64,000 nucleotides of DNA from Corallibacter vietnamensis (GTDB taxonomy: Bacteria; Bacteroidota; Bacteroidia; Flavobacteriales; Flavobacteriaceae): positions 124,001 through 188,000 of the forward strand of contig NZ_BAABBI010000002.1 of assembly GCF_039537875.1 (NCBI RefSeq), given 5' to 3'. Positions 7,539 to 17,300 of this stretch are shown one piece after another; the stretch's first letter is position 1; each line of letters begins with the position of its first letter. Made by a program: the position numbers and the translations under genes. Under the pieces are notes generated by a model, which saw nothing but the letters and a program-made list of their open reading frames with translations, had not been told where the DNA came from and searched no databases.

Positions 7539-8093
7539 ATGTCTGAAGTGAGCGAGAAAAAATGGTATGTAGTTAGGGCTGTAAGTGGTCAGGAAAATAA
7601 AATTAAAGCCTATATAGAAAGTGAAATTTCACGTTTAGGTCTTGAAGATTATGTAGATCAAGTATTAGTTCCTACAGAGAAAGTAGTTCAGATTCGTAAT
7701 GGGAAAAAGGTAAACAAAGAAAAAGTTTATTTTCCAGGTTACATTATGATTCAAGCAAATTTAACAGGAGAGATTCCACATATAATTAAATCTGTTACCA
7801 ATGTAATAGGTTTTTTAGGAGAAACAAAAGGAGGAGATCCTGTGCCTTTAAGACAGTCTGAAGTAAACAGAATGTTAGGTAAAGTAGATGAGTTAACTGT
7901 TGAAGCAGATACAAACGTTGCAATACCTTACAAAGTAGGAGAGACTGTTAAGGTTATCGATGGACCATTTAATGGATTTGATGGTACTATTGAAAAAATA
8001 AATGAAGAAAAGCGTAAGCTAGAAGTAATGGTAAAAATATTTGGAAGAAAAACACCATTAGAGTTAAGCTATATGCAAGTAGAAAAAGTATAA
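7539..8093 (+). CDS. nusG: Transcription termination/antitermination protein NusG
   Basis: A 184-residue protein with the NGN domain (KKWYVVRAVSGQENKIKAYIE, about 6-26; VYFPGYIMIQ about 64-73) and a C-terminal KOW domain (GETVKVIDGPFNGFDGTIEKI, about 130-150). It binds RNA polymerase and couples it to Rho or to the ribosome. Length and order (secE-nusG-rplK) are standard. The gap to rplK (73 nt) holds a possible extra promoter. Confidence 0.97.
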   Translation: MSEVSEKKWYVVRAVSGQENKIKAYIESEISRLGLEDYVDQVLVPTEKVVQIRNGKKVNKEKVYFPGYIMIQANLTGEIPHIIKSVTNVIGFLGETKGGDPVPLRQSEVNRMLGKVDELTVEADTNVAIPYKVGETVKVIDGPFNGFDGTIEKINEEKRKLEVMVKIFGRKTPLELSYMQVEKV

Positions 8094-8096
8094 TAA

Positions 8097-8127
8097 TTGT
8101 TACATATATAATAGATACATTTATTTG
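8097..8127 (+). promoter_or_regulatory. Possible promoter upstream of rplK
   Basis: TTG at 8097-8099 and TTTATTTG at 8120-8127, a 7/8 match to TAnnTTTG, are separated by 20 nt in the nusG-rplK gap. This could be an internal promoter for the ribosomal protein and polymerase genes. Moderate support only. Confidence 0.4.
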
Positions 8128-8166
8128 CTTCCAAAAATTAAATGATATCAAATTAAATTATTAAAA

Positions 8167-8607
8167 ATGGCAAAAGAGTTAAGTAAAGTAGTTAAACTAC
8201 AAGTTAGGGGAGGTGCAGCGAATCCGTCGCCACCGGTTGGACCCGCTTTAGGTGCCGCTGGAGTTAATATCATGGAGTTCTGTAAGCAGTTTAATGCAAG
8301 AACTCAAGATAAAGCTGGTAAAGTATTACCAGTGGTGATTTCTGTTTACAAAGACAAATCATTTGACTTTGTAATCAAAACACCTCCTGCAGCTGTACAA
8401 TTATTAGAAGCGGCCAAGGTAAAAAAAGGATCAGGTGAACCTCATATTAAAAAAGTAGCTAAAGTTTCTTGGGATCAGATTAGAACCATAGCAGAGGACA
8501 AAATGCAAGATTTAAATGCATTTACAGTAGAAGCAGCAATGACAATGATTGCTGGAACAGCAAGATCTATGGGTATAACTGTAAAAGGAGGCACAGCCCC
8601 TAATTAA
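8167..8607 (+). CDS. rplK: 50S ribosomal protein uL11
   Basis: A 146-residue L11 with the GTPase-centre N-terminal domain (NPSPPVGPALGAAGVNIMEF, about 20-39) and the rRNA-binding C-terminal domain (KMQDLNAFTVEAAMTMIAGTARSMG). It sits at the base of the L7/L12 stalk. The next gene, rplA, starts 17 nt after its stop. No oddities. Confidence 0.98.
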   Translation: MAKELSKVVKLQVRGGAANPSPPVGPALGAAGVNIMEFCKQFNARTQDKAGKVLPVVISVYKDKSFDFVIKTPPAAVQLLEAAKVKKGSGEPHIKKVAKVSWDQIRTIAEDKMQDLNAFTVEAAMTMIAGTARSMGITVKGGTAPN

Positions 8608-8624
8608 TCTAAAAAATTTTTGAA

Positions 8625-9314
8625 ATGGCAAGATTAACAAGAAAACAAAAAGAAGCTGCTGCTAAAATAGAAAAGGGAAGACTTTATTCTATAGCCGAAG
8701 CCTCTACTTTAGTTAAAGAAATAACCAATACTAAATTTGATGCTTCTGTAGATATCGCAGTACGTTTAGGAGTAGATCCTAGAAAAGCAAATCAAATGGT
8801 AAGAGGTGTAGTAACATTACCTCATGGTACTGGTAAAGACGTAAAAGTTTTAGCATTAGTAACACCAGATAAAGAAGCAGAAGCAAAAGAAGCTGGTGCA
8901 GATTACGTAGGATTAGACGAATACCTTGACAAAATTAAAGGTGGATGGACAGATGTTGACGTAATTGTAACAATGCCTAGTGTAATGGGTAAATTAGGTC
9001 CTTTAGGACGTGTATTAGGTCCTCGTGGTTTAATGCCTAACCCAAAAACAGGTACTGTAACTATGGATGTTGCAAAAGCTGTTAGCGATGTTAAAGCTGG
9101 TAAAATTGACTTTAAAGTTGATAAAACAGGAATCGTTCACGCCTCAATTGGAAAAGCATCTTTTACAGCTGATAAAATTGAAGGTAATGCTAACGAATTA
9201 TTACAAACATTAATTAAACTTAAACCAACTGCAGCTAAAGGAACTTATGTAAAGAGTATCTTTATCTCTAGTACAATGAGTCCTAGTGTAGCTGTTGATC
9301 CTAAAATCGGTTAA
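8625..9314 (+). CDS. rplA: 50S ribosomal protein uL1
   Basis: A 229-residue L1. The family block GKLGPLGRVLGPRGLMPNPK (about 124-143) and GKIDFKVDKTGIVHASIGK (about 161-179) are intact. L1 forms the mobile stalk at the E site and in many bacteria represses its own operon by binding the mRNA; no obvious L1 mimic was located here. It lies between rplK (17 nt) and rplJ (19 nt). Confidence 0.98.
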   Translation: MARLTRKQKEAAAKIEKGRLYSIAEASTLVKEITNTKFDASVDIAVRLGVDPRKANQMVRGVVTLPHGTGKDVKVLALVTPDKEAEAKEAGADYVGLDEYLDKIKGGWTDVDVIVTMPSVMGKLGPLGRVLGPRGLMPNPKTGTVTMDVAKAVSDVKAGKIDFKVDKTGIVHASIGKASFTADKIEGNANELLQTLIKLKPTAAKGTYVKSIFISSTMSPSVAVDPKIG

Positions 9315-9333
9315 GTAGCTTAAAACTTTAATT

Positions 9334-9855
9334 ATGACAAGAGAAGAAAAATCACAAGTAATCGAAGACTTAACTGCACAATTAGCCGATAATGCAAATA
9401 TCTATTTAGCTGATATTTCAGGGTTAAATGCAACAGATACTTCAAACTTACGTCGTGCTTGTTTTAAAGCAAACGTACAATTAGCAGTAGTAAAAAATAC
9501 CTTGCTTGCAAAAGCAATGGAAGCATCAGAAAAAGATTTCGGAGACCTTCCTACAACATTAAAAGGAAACACCTCTGTATTATATTCTGAAACAGGTAAT
9601 GCTCCAGCCAAAGTAATTAAAAACTTCCGTAAAAAATCAGAAAAGCCACTTTTAAAAGGTGCTTTTATTGAGGAAGCAATTTACATAGGAGATCAACAAT
9701 TAGACGCTTTAGTTGAAATTAAATCTAAAGAAGAAGTTATTGGAGATATCATTGGATTATTACAATCACCAGCTAAAAGCGTTATTTCAGCGTTACAATC
9801 TAGCGGTGGTAAGCTTGCAGGTATTATTAAAACATTATCCGAAAAAGAAGGATAA
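9334..9855 (+). CDS. rplJ: 50S ribosomal protein uL10
   Basis: A 173-residue L10. The N-terminal rRNA-binding region (MTREEKSQVIEDLTAQLADN, DISGLNATDTSNLRR, VVKNTLLAKAM) is followed by a C-terminal helix (about 135-173) that carries the L7/L12 dimers. rplL follows after 66 nt; the A-rich gap shows no structure I can support. Confidence 0.97.
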   Translation: MTREEKSQVIEDLTAQLADNANIYLADISGLNATDTSNLRRACFKANVQLAVVKNTLLAKAMEASEKDFGDLPTTLKGNTSVLYSETGNAPAKVIKNFRKKSEKPLLKGAFIEEAIYIGDQQLDALVEIKSKEEVIGDIIGLLQSPAKSVISALQSSGGKLAGIIKTLSEKEG

Positions 9856-9921
9856 TCATAAATTAGTACGCACTTTATTTACATTATATTAAAATTAAAA
9901 ATTTATTAAAACGATAGAAAA

Positions 9922-10296
9922 ATGGCAGATTTAAAAGATTTCGCAGAACAATTAGTTAACTTAACAGTAAAAGAAGTAAACGAGTTAGCTACTATTTTAA
10001 AAGATGAGTATGGTATCGAGCCTGCTGCTGCTGCAGTAGCTGTTGCTGCTGGCCCAGCTGGTGGTGGAGAAGCTGCTGAAGAAAAATCAGAATTTGATGT
10101 TATCCTTAAAGCCGCTGGTGGTTCTAAATTAGCAGTTGTAAAATTAGTTAAAGAATTAACTGGTTTAGGTCTTAAAGAAGCTAAAGAATTAGTTGATGGT
10201 GCACCAAGCGCAATCAAAGAAGGAGTTTCTAAAGACGAAGCTGAAGGATTAAAATCTTCATTAGAAGAAGCTGGAGCAGAAGTTGAGCTTAAGTAA
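9922..10296 (+). CDS. rplL: 50S ribosomal protein bL7/bL12
   Basis: A 124-residue acidic stalk protein: N-terminal dimerisation domain (KDFAEQLVNLTVKEVNELATIL), Ala/Gly-rich hinge (AAAAVAVAAGPAGGGEAAEE, about 36-55) and C-terminal factor-binding domain (GLGLKEAKELVDGAP). It recruits translation GTPases. It is followed by hairpins before rpoB, as in many rplJL-rpoBC operons. Confidence 0.98.
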   Translation: MADLKDFAEQLVNLTVKEVNELATILKDEYGIEPAAAAVAVAAGPAGGGEAAEEKSEFDVILKAAGGSKLAVVKLVKELTGLGLKEAKELVDGAPSAIKEGVSKDEAEGLKSSLEEAGAEVELK

Positions 10297-10323
10297 GCTT
10301 AACCACTCAAAATTATAACGGTT

Positions 10324-10378
10324 TAGGTCTAAAGCAAAACGCTTTTAGACCTAGACCATTTTGCGTATATAATCGCAA
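10324..10378 (+). promoter_or_regulatory. Hairpins in the rplL-rpoB gap
   Basis: TAGGTCTAAAGC (10324-10335) pairs with GCTTTTAGACCTA (10341-10353) with one bulged T. A second small stem TTGCG / CGCAA follows (10361-10365 with 10374-10378). Neither has a T-run. By analogy with the rplL-rpoB region of other bacteria this may be an attenuator or RNase III site that tunes polymerase output relative to ribosomal proteins. Confidence 0.6.
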
Positions 10379-10424
10379 GGTATTACGCACACACAATTTT
10401 TTTTAATCAAAATTCCGTCCATTG

Positions 10425-13400
10425 ATGTTAGCAAAACAAGCTGAAAGATTAAATTTCTCTTCTATTATCAATAGAACCGAATATCCAGACTTTATGGATA
10501 TTCAGATCAAATCCTTCCAGGATTTTTTCCAGCTAGAAACAAAATCTGAAGAAAGAGGGAATGAAGGGCTTTACAATACCTTCATGGAGAACTTCCCAAT
10601 AACAGACACACGTAATCAATTTGTTTTAGAATTTTTAGATTACTTTATTGACCCACCAAGATATACCATAGAAGAGTGTATAGAAAGAGGACTTACTTAT
10701 AGCGTACCGCTTAAGGCAAGACTAAAATTGTACTGTACAGACCCTGAACATGAAGATTTCGAAACCATTGTTCAAGATGTGTATTTAGGAACAATCCCTT
10801 ACATGACTCCGAGTGGTACTTTTGTAATTAATGGAGCAGAGCGTGTAGTTGTTTCTCAATTACACCGTTCACCAGGTGTGTTCTTTGGTCAATCATTCCA
10901 TGCAAATGGAACTAAATTATACTCTGCCAGAGTTATACCTTTTAAAGGATCTTGGATTGAATTCGCAACAGACATTAATAGTGTTATGTATGCGTATATC
11001 GATCGTAAGAAAAAATTACCTGTAACAACATTATTCAGAGCCATTGGTTTTGAACGTGATAAAGATATCCTTGAAATATTTGACCTTGCTGAAGAAGTTA
11101 AAGTGTCAAAATCAGGATTAAAGAAAGTTTTAGGACGTAAGCTTGCTGCTCGTGTTTTAAATACATGGCATGAAGACTTCGTTGATGAAGATACAGGAGA
11201 AGTAGTATCCATAGAGCGTAACGAGATTGTGCTTGATCGTGATACTATTTTAGATAAAGACAATATCGAAGAAATCCTTGAGACTAATGTAAAAACTATT
11301 CTTTTACATAAAGAAAGTGCACAACAAGGAGACTACGCCATTATACATAATACACTTCAAAAGGATCCAACAAACTCCGAAAAAGAAGCTGTAGAACATA
11401 TTTATCGTCAATTACGTAATGCCGAGCCGCCAGATGAAGAAACTGCTCGTGGTATTATAGACAAATTATTCTTCTCTGACCAACGTTACTCTTTAGGTGA
11501 AGTAGGTCGTTACAGAATGAACAAAAAATTAGGTCTTGATATAGGTATGGATAAGCAAGTGCTTACCAAAGAAGATATCATTACCATCATAAAATATTTA
11601 ATTGAGCTTATCAACTCTAAAGCAGAGATTGATGATATTGATCACTTATCTAACCGTCGTGTACGTACAGTAGGAGAACAATTATCATCTCAATTTGGTG
11701 TTGGTTTAGCACGTATGGCACGTACTATTCGTGAGCGTATGAACGTTCGTGATAACGAAGTATTTACACCTATAGATTTGATTAATGCTAAAACATTATC
11801 ATCTGTAATTAACTCGTTTTTTGGTACAAACCAGCTTTCTCAATTTATGGATCAAACCAATCCACTTGCTGAAATCACGCACAAGCGTCGTTTATCAGCA
11901 TTAGGACCTGGAGGTTTATCACGTGAAAGAGCAGGATTTGAGGTACGTGACGTTCACTATACACATTACGGTCGTTTATGTCCTATTGAAACACCAGAAG
12001 GACCAAACATTGGTTTAATATCATCTCTATCTGTATATGCAAAAGTGAATTCAATGGGATTCATTGAAACACCATATAGAAAAGTAGAAAATGGTGTTGT
12101 AGACATAAAAGGAGAGCCAATATATTTAAGTGCTGAAGAAGAAGAAGAAAAGTTAATCGCGCAAGCAACTGTAAAAGTTGATGATGATGGAAAAATCCTT
12201 CACGACAAAGTAATTGCTCGTATGGAAGGTGATTTCCCTGTAATCGATCCTACACAAGTAAATTATACTGATGTAGCGCCAAACCAAATATCATCTATTT
12301 CAGCTTCTTTAATTCCTTTCCTAGAGCATGATGATGCCAACCGTGCATTAATGGGATCTAACATGATGCGTCAAGCCGTACCATTATTAAGACCTCAAGC
12401 TCCAATTGTAGGAACAGGATTAGAAAGACAAGTAGCATCAGATTCTCGTGTATTAATAAATGCTGAAGGTAATGGTGTTGTAGAGTATGTAGATGCAAAC
12501 GAGATAGTTATCAAATACGATAGAACTGAAGATGAAGCAAAAGTAAGTTTTGATAGCGATACAAAAACATACCCACTTGTTAAGTTTAGAAAAACAAACC
12601 AAGGTACATCAATTAACCTTAAACCTATCGTTGTAAAAGGAGATAAGGTTAAAAAAGGTCAAGTACTTTGTCAAGGTTATGCTACTGAAAACGGAGAGTT
12701 AGCTTTAGGTAGAAATATGAAAGTAGCCTTCATGCCTTGGAAAGGGTATAACTTTGAGGATGCGATTGTAATTTCTGAAAAAGTAGTACGTGAAGATATC
12801 TTTACATCAATTCATATTGATGAATATTCTCTAGAAGTACGTGATACAAAATTAGGTAACGAAGAGTTAACAAATGATATTCCTAACGTTTCTGAAGAAG
12901 CAACAAAAGATCTTGATGAAAACGGTATGATTCGCGTTGGAGCTGAAGTTAAGCCAGGTGATATCCTAATAGGGAAAATAACACCAAAAGGTGAGAGCGA
13001 TCCAACTCCTGAAGAAAAATTATTACGTGCCATCTTTGGAGATAAAGCCGGTGATGTAAAAGACGCTTCATTAAAAGCATCTCCATCATTAAACGGTGTT
13101 GTTATTGACAAAAAACTTTTTGCTCGTGCTATTAAAGATAAGCGTAAAAGAGCTAAAGATAAAGAAGATATAACACAACTAGAAGGTATCTACAACAGAA
13201 AATTTGAAGACTTAAAAGCTGTTTTAGTTGAAAAATTATTTGCCATTGTAAACGGTAAAACTGCTCAAGGTATCTTTAACGATTTAGGTGAAGAAGTTTT
13301 ACCAAAAGGTAAAAAGTACACACTTAAAATGTTAAACGCTGTTGATGATTATACTCATTTAACATCAGGTACTTGGACAACAGATGACTACACAAACAGT

Positions 13401-14237
13401 TTAGTAGCAGACTTAATCCATAACTACAAGATTAAAGAAAATGACTTACAAGGTTCATTAAGACGTGAGAAATTTACAATATCTGTAGGAGATGAATTAC
13501 CAGCTGGTATTATCAAATTAGCAAAAGTATATATTGCTAAAAAGCGTAAACTTAAAGTAGGTGATAAAATGGCGGGTCGTCACGGTAACAAAGGTATTGT
13601 TGCACGTATAGTACGTCAAGAAGATATGCCATTCCTAGAAGACGGAACACCAGTTGATATAGTATTAAACCCACTAGGTGTACCATCTCGTATGAACATC
13701 GGACAGATTTATGAAACTGTTTTAGGTTGGGCTGGTCAAAAACTTAATCGTACATATGCGACACCTATTTTTGACGGAGCTAGTCTAGATCAAATTAATG
13801 AATTTACTGATGAAGCTGGAATCCCAAGATTCGGTCATACCTATTTATATGATGGTGGAACAGGAGATCGTTTTGATCAACCAGCAACAGTAGGAGTTAT
13901 TTACATGTTGAAATTAGGTCACATGGTAGATGACAAAATGCACGCACGTTCTATAGGACCTTACTCATTAATTACTCAACAGCCTCTTGGTGGTAAAGCA
14001 CAATTTGGTGGTCAGCGTTTTGGTGAGATGGAAGTTTGGGCACTTGAAGCATATGGTGCATCAAGTACTTTAAGAGAAATATTGACAGTAAAATCTGATG
14101 ACGTTATTGGTAGAGCAAAAACTTACGAAAGTATCGTTAAAGGGGAGCCAATGCCAGAACCTGGATTACCAGAATCTTTCAATGTATTAATGCACGAATT
14201 GAAAGGTTTAGGACTAGACATTAGATTAGAGGAATAA
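10425..14237 (+). CDS. rpoB: DNA-directed RNA polymerase subunit beta
   Basis: A 1270-residue beta subunit. The rifampicin pocket is wild type by eye: SQFMDQTNPLAEITHKRRLS followed by ALGPGGLSRERAG (about 480-512), keeping the Asp, His and Ser positions usually mutated in resistance. Also visible are PIETPEGPNIGLI, the KRAKDKED-containing insertion (about 905-912), GDKMAGRHGNKGI (about 1048-1060) and the end GGKAQFGGQRFGEMEVWALEAYGA. I use ATG 10425 (MLAKQAERLNFSS); the longer frame starts at the adjacent TTG. It is transcribed with rplL and rpoC. Confidence 0.98.
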   Translation: MLAKQAERLNFSSIINRTEYPDFMDIQIKSFQDFFQLETKSEERGNEGLYNTFMENFPITDTRNQFVLEFLDYFIDPPRYTIEECIERGLTYSVPLKARLKLYCTDPEHEDFETIVQDVYLGTIPYMTPSGTFVINGAERVVVSQLHRSPGVFFGQSFHANGTKLYSARVIPFKGSWIEFATDINSVMYAYIDRKKKLPVTTLFRAIGFERDKDILEIFDLAEEVKVSKSGLKKVLGRKLAARVLNTWHEDFVDEDTGEVVSIERNEIVLDRDTILDKDNIEEILETNVKTILLHKESAQQGDYAIIHNTLQKDPTNSEKEAVEHIYRQLRNAEPPDEETARGIIDKLFFSDQRYSLGEVGRYRMNKKLGLDIGMDKQVLTKEDIITIIKYLIELINSKAEIDDIDHLSNRRVRTVGEQLSSQFGVGLARMARTIRERMNVRDNEVFTPIDLINAKTLSSVINSFFGTNQLSQFMDQTNPLAEITHKRRLSALGPGGLSRERAGFEVRDVHYTHYGRLCPIETPEGPNIGLISSLSVYAKVNSMGFIETPYRKVENGVVDIKGEPIYLSAEEEEEKLIAQATVKVDDDGKILHDKVIARMEGDFPVIDPTQVNYTDVAPNQISSISASLIPFLEHDDANRALMGSNMMRQAVPLLRPQAPIVGTGLERQVASDSRVLINAEGNGVVEYVDANEIVIKYDRTEDEAKVSFDSDTKTYPLVKFRKTNQGTSINLKPIVVKGDKVKKGQVLCQGYATENGELALGRNMKVAFMPWKGYNFEDAIVISEKVVREDIFTSIHIDEYSLEVRDTKLGNEELTNDIPNVSEEATKDLDENGMIRVGAEVKPGDILIGKITPKGESDPTPEEKLLRAIFGDKAGDVKDASLKASPSLNGVVIDKKLFARAIKDKRKRAKDKEDITQLEGIYNRKFEDLKAVLVEKLFAIVNGKTAQGIFNDLGEEVLPKGKKYTLKMLNAVDDYTHLTSGTWTTDDYTNSLVADLIHNYKIKENDLQGSLRREKFTISVGDELPAGIIKLAKVYIAKKRKLKVGDKMAGRHGNKGIVARIVRQEDMPFLEDGTPVDIVLNPLGVPSRMNIGQIYETVLGWAGQKLNRTYATPIFDGASLDQINEFTDEAGIPRFGHTYLYDGGTGDRFDQPATVGVIYMLKLGHMVDDKMHARSIGPYSLITQQPLGGKAQFGGQRFGEMEVWALEAYGASSTLREILTVKSDDVIGRAKTYESIVKGEPMPEPGLPESFNVLMHELKGLGLDIRLEE

Positions 14238-14244
14238 TATACAG

Positions 14245-14270
14245 CACATGGTTTAGAAATAAACCATGTG
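14245..14270 (+). promoter_or_regulatory. Perfect hairpin between rpoB and rpoC
   Basis: CACATGGTTTA (14245-14255) pairs with TAAACCATGTG (14260-14270), an 11-bp perfect stem closed by GAAA. It starts 7 nt after the rpoB stop and contains the decoy ATG 14266. No T-run, so not a classical terminator. Possible processing or stabilising element. Confidence 0.75.
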
Positions 14271-14307
14271 CATCAAGTTTACAAATAATTCGATATCACC
14301 ATATATT

Positions 14308-17300
14308 ATGGCAAGAAAACAAGATAAGAATACAGTACAGAGATTTAACAAAATCTCAATTGGTTTAGCATCACCAGAATCTATTTTAGCAGAATCTCGC
14401 GGTGAAGTTTTAAAACCAGAAACTATCAATTATCGAACACATAAACCAGAACGAGATGGTTTATTCTGTGAGCGTATTTTTGGTCCTGTAAAGGATTACG
14501 AATGTGCTTGTGGTAAATATAAACGTATACGATACAAAGGTATTGTATGTGACCGTTGTGGTGTTGAAGTAACAGAAAAGAAAGTACGTCGTGACCGTGT
14601 AGGACACATTAATTTAGTTGTTCCTGTAGCACACATTTGGTACTTCCGCTCGTTACCAAACAAAATAGGATACTTATTAGGATTACCGTCTAAAAAATTA
14701 GACATGATCATTTATTACGAACGTTATGTAGTAATTCAACCAGGTATCGCTAATAATGCTGAAGGAGAACCATTACAAAAAATGGACTTCTTAACAGAAG
14801 AAGAATACTTAAATATTTTAGAAACACTTCCTCAAGATAACCAATATCTTGAAGATACAGACCCTAATAAGTTCATCGCTAAAATGGGTGCAGAGTGTTT
14901 AATAGAATTATTATCAAGAATAGATTTAGACAGCTTATCATTTGAGTTACGTCATAAAGCAAATACTGAAACGTCAAAACAACGTAAAACAGAAGCTTTA
15001 AAGCGTTTACAAGTAGTAGAAGCTTTACGTGAGTCTAATGAAAATAGAGAAAATCGTCCTGAATGGATGATTATGAAAGTTATTCCAATCATTCCACCAG
15101 AATTGCGTCCATTAGTACCACTAGATGGAGGTCGTTTTGCTACGTCTGATTTAAATGACCTTTATCGTCGTGTAATTATCAGAAACAACCGTTTAAAGCG
15201 TTTAGTAGAGATAAAAGCACCAGAAGTAATTTTACGTAATGAAAAACGTATGTTACAAGAATCTGTAGATTCATTATTTGATAACACGCGTAAGTCTTCA
15301 GCTGTAAAAACTGATTCTAACAGACCATTAAAATCACTATCAGATTCATTAAAAGGTAAGCAAGGACGTTTCCGTCAAAACTTACTTGGTAAGCGTGTTG
15401 ATTATTCTGCACGTTCTGTAATTGTTGTAGGTCCTGAATTAAAATTATACGAATGTGGATTGCCTAAAAACATGGCAGCAGAGTTATACAAACCTTTTGT
15501 AATTAGAAAATTAATTGAAAGAGGTATTGTAAAAACTGTAAAATCTGCAAAGAAAATTATAGATAAAAGAGAGCCTGTAGTTTGGGATATTCTGGAAAAC
15601 GTTCTTAAAGGACATCCAGTATTACTAAACCGTGCTCCTACATTACACAGATTGGGTATTCAAGCTTTCCAGCCAAAATTAATAGAAGGAAAAGCAATCC
15701 AATTACATCCATTAGTTACTACGGCATTTAACGCCGATTTTGATGGTGACCAAATGGCGGTACATTTACCTTTAGGACCAGAAGCTATATTAGAAGCACA
15801 ACTTTTAATGTTAGCATCTCATAACATATTAAACCCTGCTAATGGTTCGCCAGTAGCTGTACCTTCTCAAGATATGGTACTTGGTTTATATTATATGACT
15901 AAAGAGCGTAAATCTACTGATGAAGTAAAAATTAAAGGAGAAGGTTTAACATTCTATTCTTCAGAAGAAGTAGTAATTGCTTACAATGAAGGACGTGTAG
16001 ATCTTAATGCCGCTATAAAAGTAAGAACTTTTGATTTTAACGAAGAAGGAAAATTAGTTCTTCAAATCATAGATACAACTGTAGGACGTGTATTATTTAA
16101 TGAAAAAGTACCTCATGCAGCTGGTTATATCAACGAAGTACTTACTAAAAAATCATTAAGAAACATCATTGGTGATATTTTAAAAGTTACTAGCGTTCCT
16201 GAAACAGCAGCGTTTTTAGATGAAATAAAAACTTTAGGATATAACTTTGCATTCCAAGGTGGTTTATCATTTAGTTTAGGTGATATTATTATTCCGCCAG
16301 AAAAGCAGTCAATGATAGATAGCGCCAATGTAAAAGTAGATGGCATTATGGCTAACTACAACATGGGACTTATCACTAATAACGAACGTTACAATCAGGT
16401 AATTGATATTTGGACATCTACCAATGCCGAATTAACTGAATTGTCTATGAAGCGTATTCGAGAAGACCAACAAGGATTTAACTCGGTATATATGATGCTT
16501 GATTCAGGTGCTCGTGGATCTAAAGAGCAGATTCGTCAGCTTACAGGTATGCGTGGATTAATGGCAAAACCGAAAAAATCTAATGCTGGTGGTGGAGAAA
16601 TTATTGAAAACCCAATTCTTTCTAACTTTAAAGAAGGACTTTCAATTTTAGAATACTTTATCTCAACTCACGGTGCTCGTAAAGGTCTTGCCGATACGGC
16701 TCTTAAAACAGCAGATGCTGGTTACTTAACACGTCGTCTTGTAGATGTATCTCAAGATGTTATTGTAAATAGTGAAGATTGTGGTACTTTAAGAGGTGTT
16801 GAAGTAACAGCTTTAAAGAAAAACGATGAAGTTGTAGAAAGTTTACAAGAGCGTATTGTAGGTCGTATTTCATTAAACGATGTATTTGATCCTCTTACTG
16901 ACGAGTTATTAGTTGGAACAAGTGAACTTATTACTGAAGATATTGCAAAAGCTATAGGAAACTCTCCAATAGAATCTGTAGAAGTACGTTCTCCATTAAG
17001 CTGTGAAGCTAAAAAAGGTATTTGTGCTAAATGTTACGGTCGTAACCTAGCAACAGGTAAAATGGTACAACGAGGCGAAGCAGTTGGTGTTGTTGCAGCA
17101 CAATCAATTGGAGAACCAGGAACACAGTTAACATTACGTACATTCCACGTAGGAGGTATTGCAGGAAACATTTCAGAGGATAACAAGTTAGTTGTTAAAT
17201 TTGATGGTGTTGCTGAAATTGATGACCTTAAAACTGTAAAAGGAGAAGATGGAGAAGGAAACATTGTAGATATAGTAATATCTCGTACATCAGAATTAAA

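Noticed and set aside
10425..14237. Rifampicin-resistance substitutions in RpoB
   Set aside because: The residues of the rifampicin pocket appear to be the wild-type ones.
14266..14307. N-terminal extension of RpoC from ATG 14266
   Set aside because: The ATG is in the 3' arm of a perfect hairpin and the 14 added residues are absent from typical flavobacterial RpoC.
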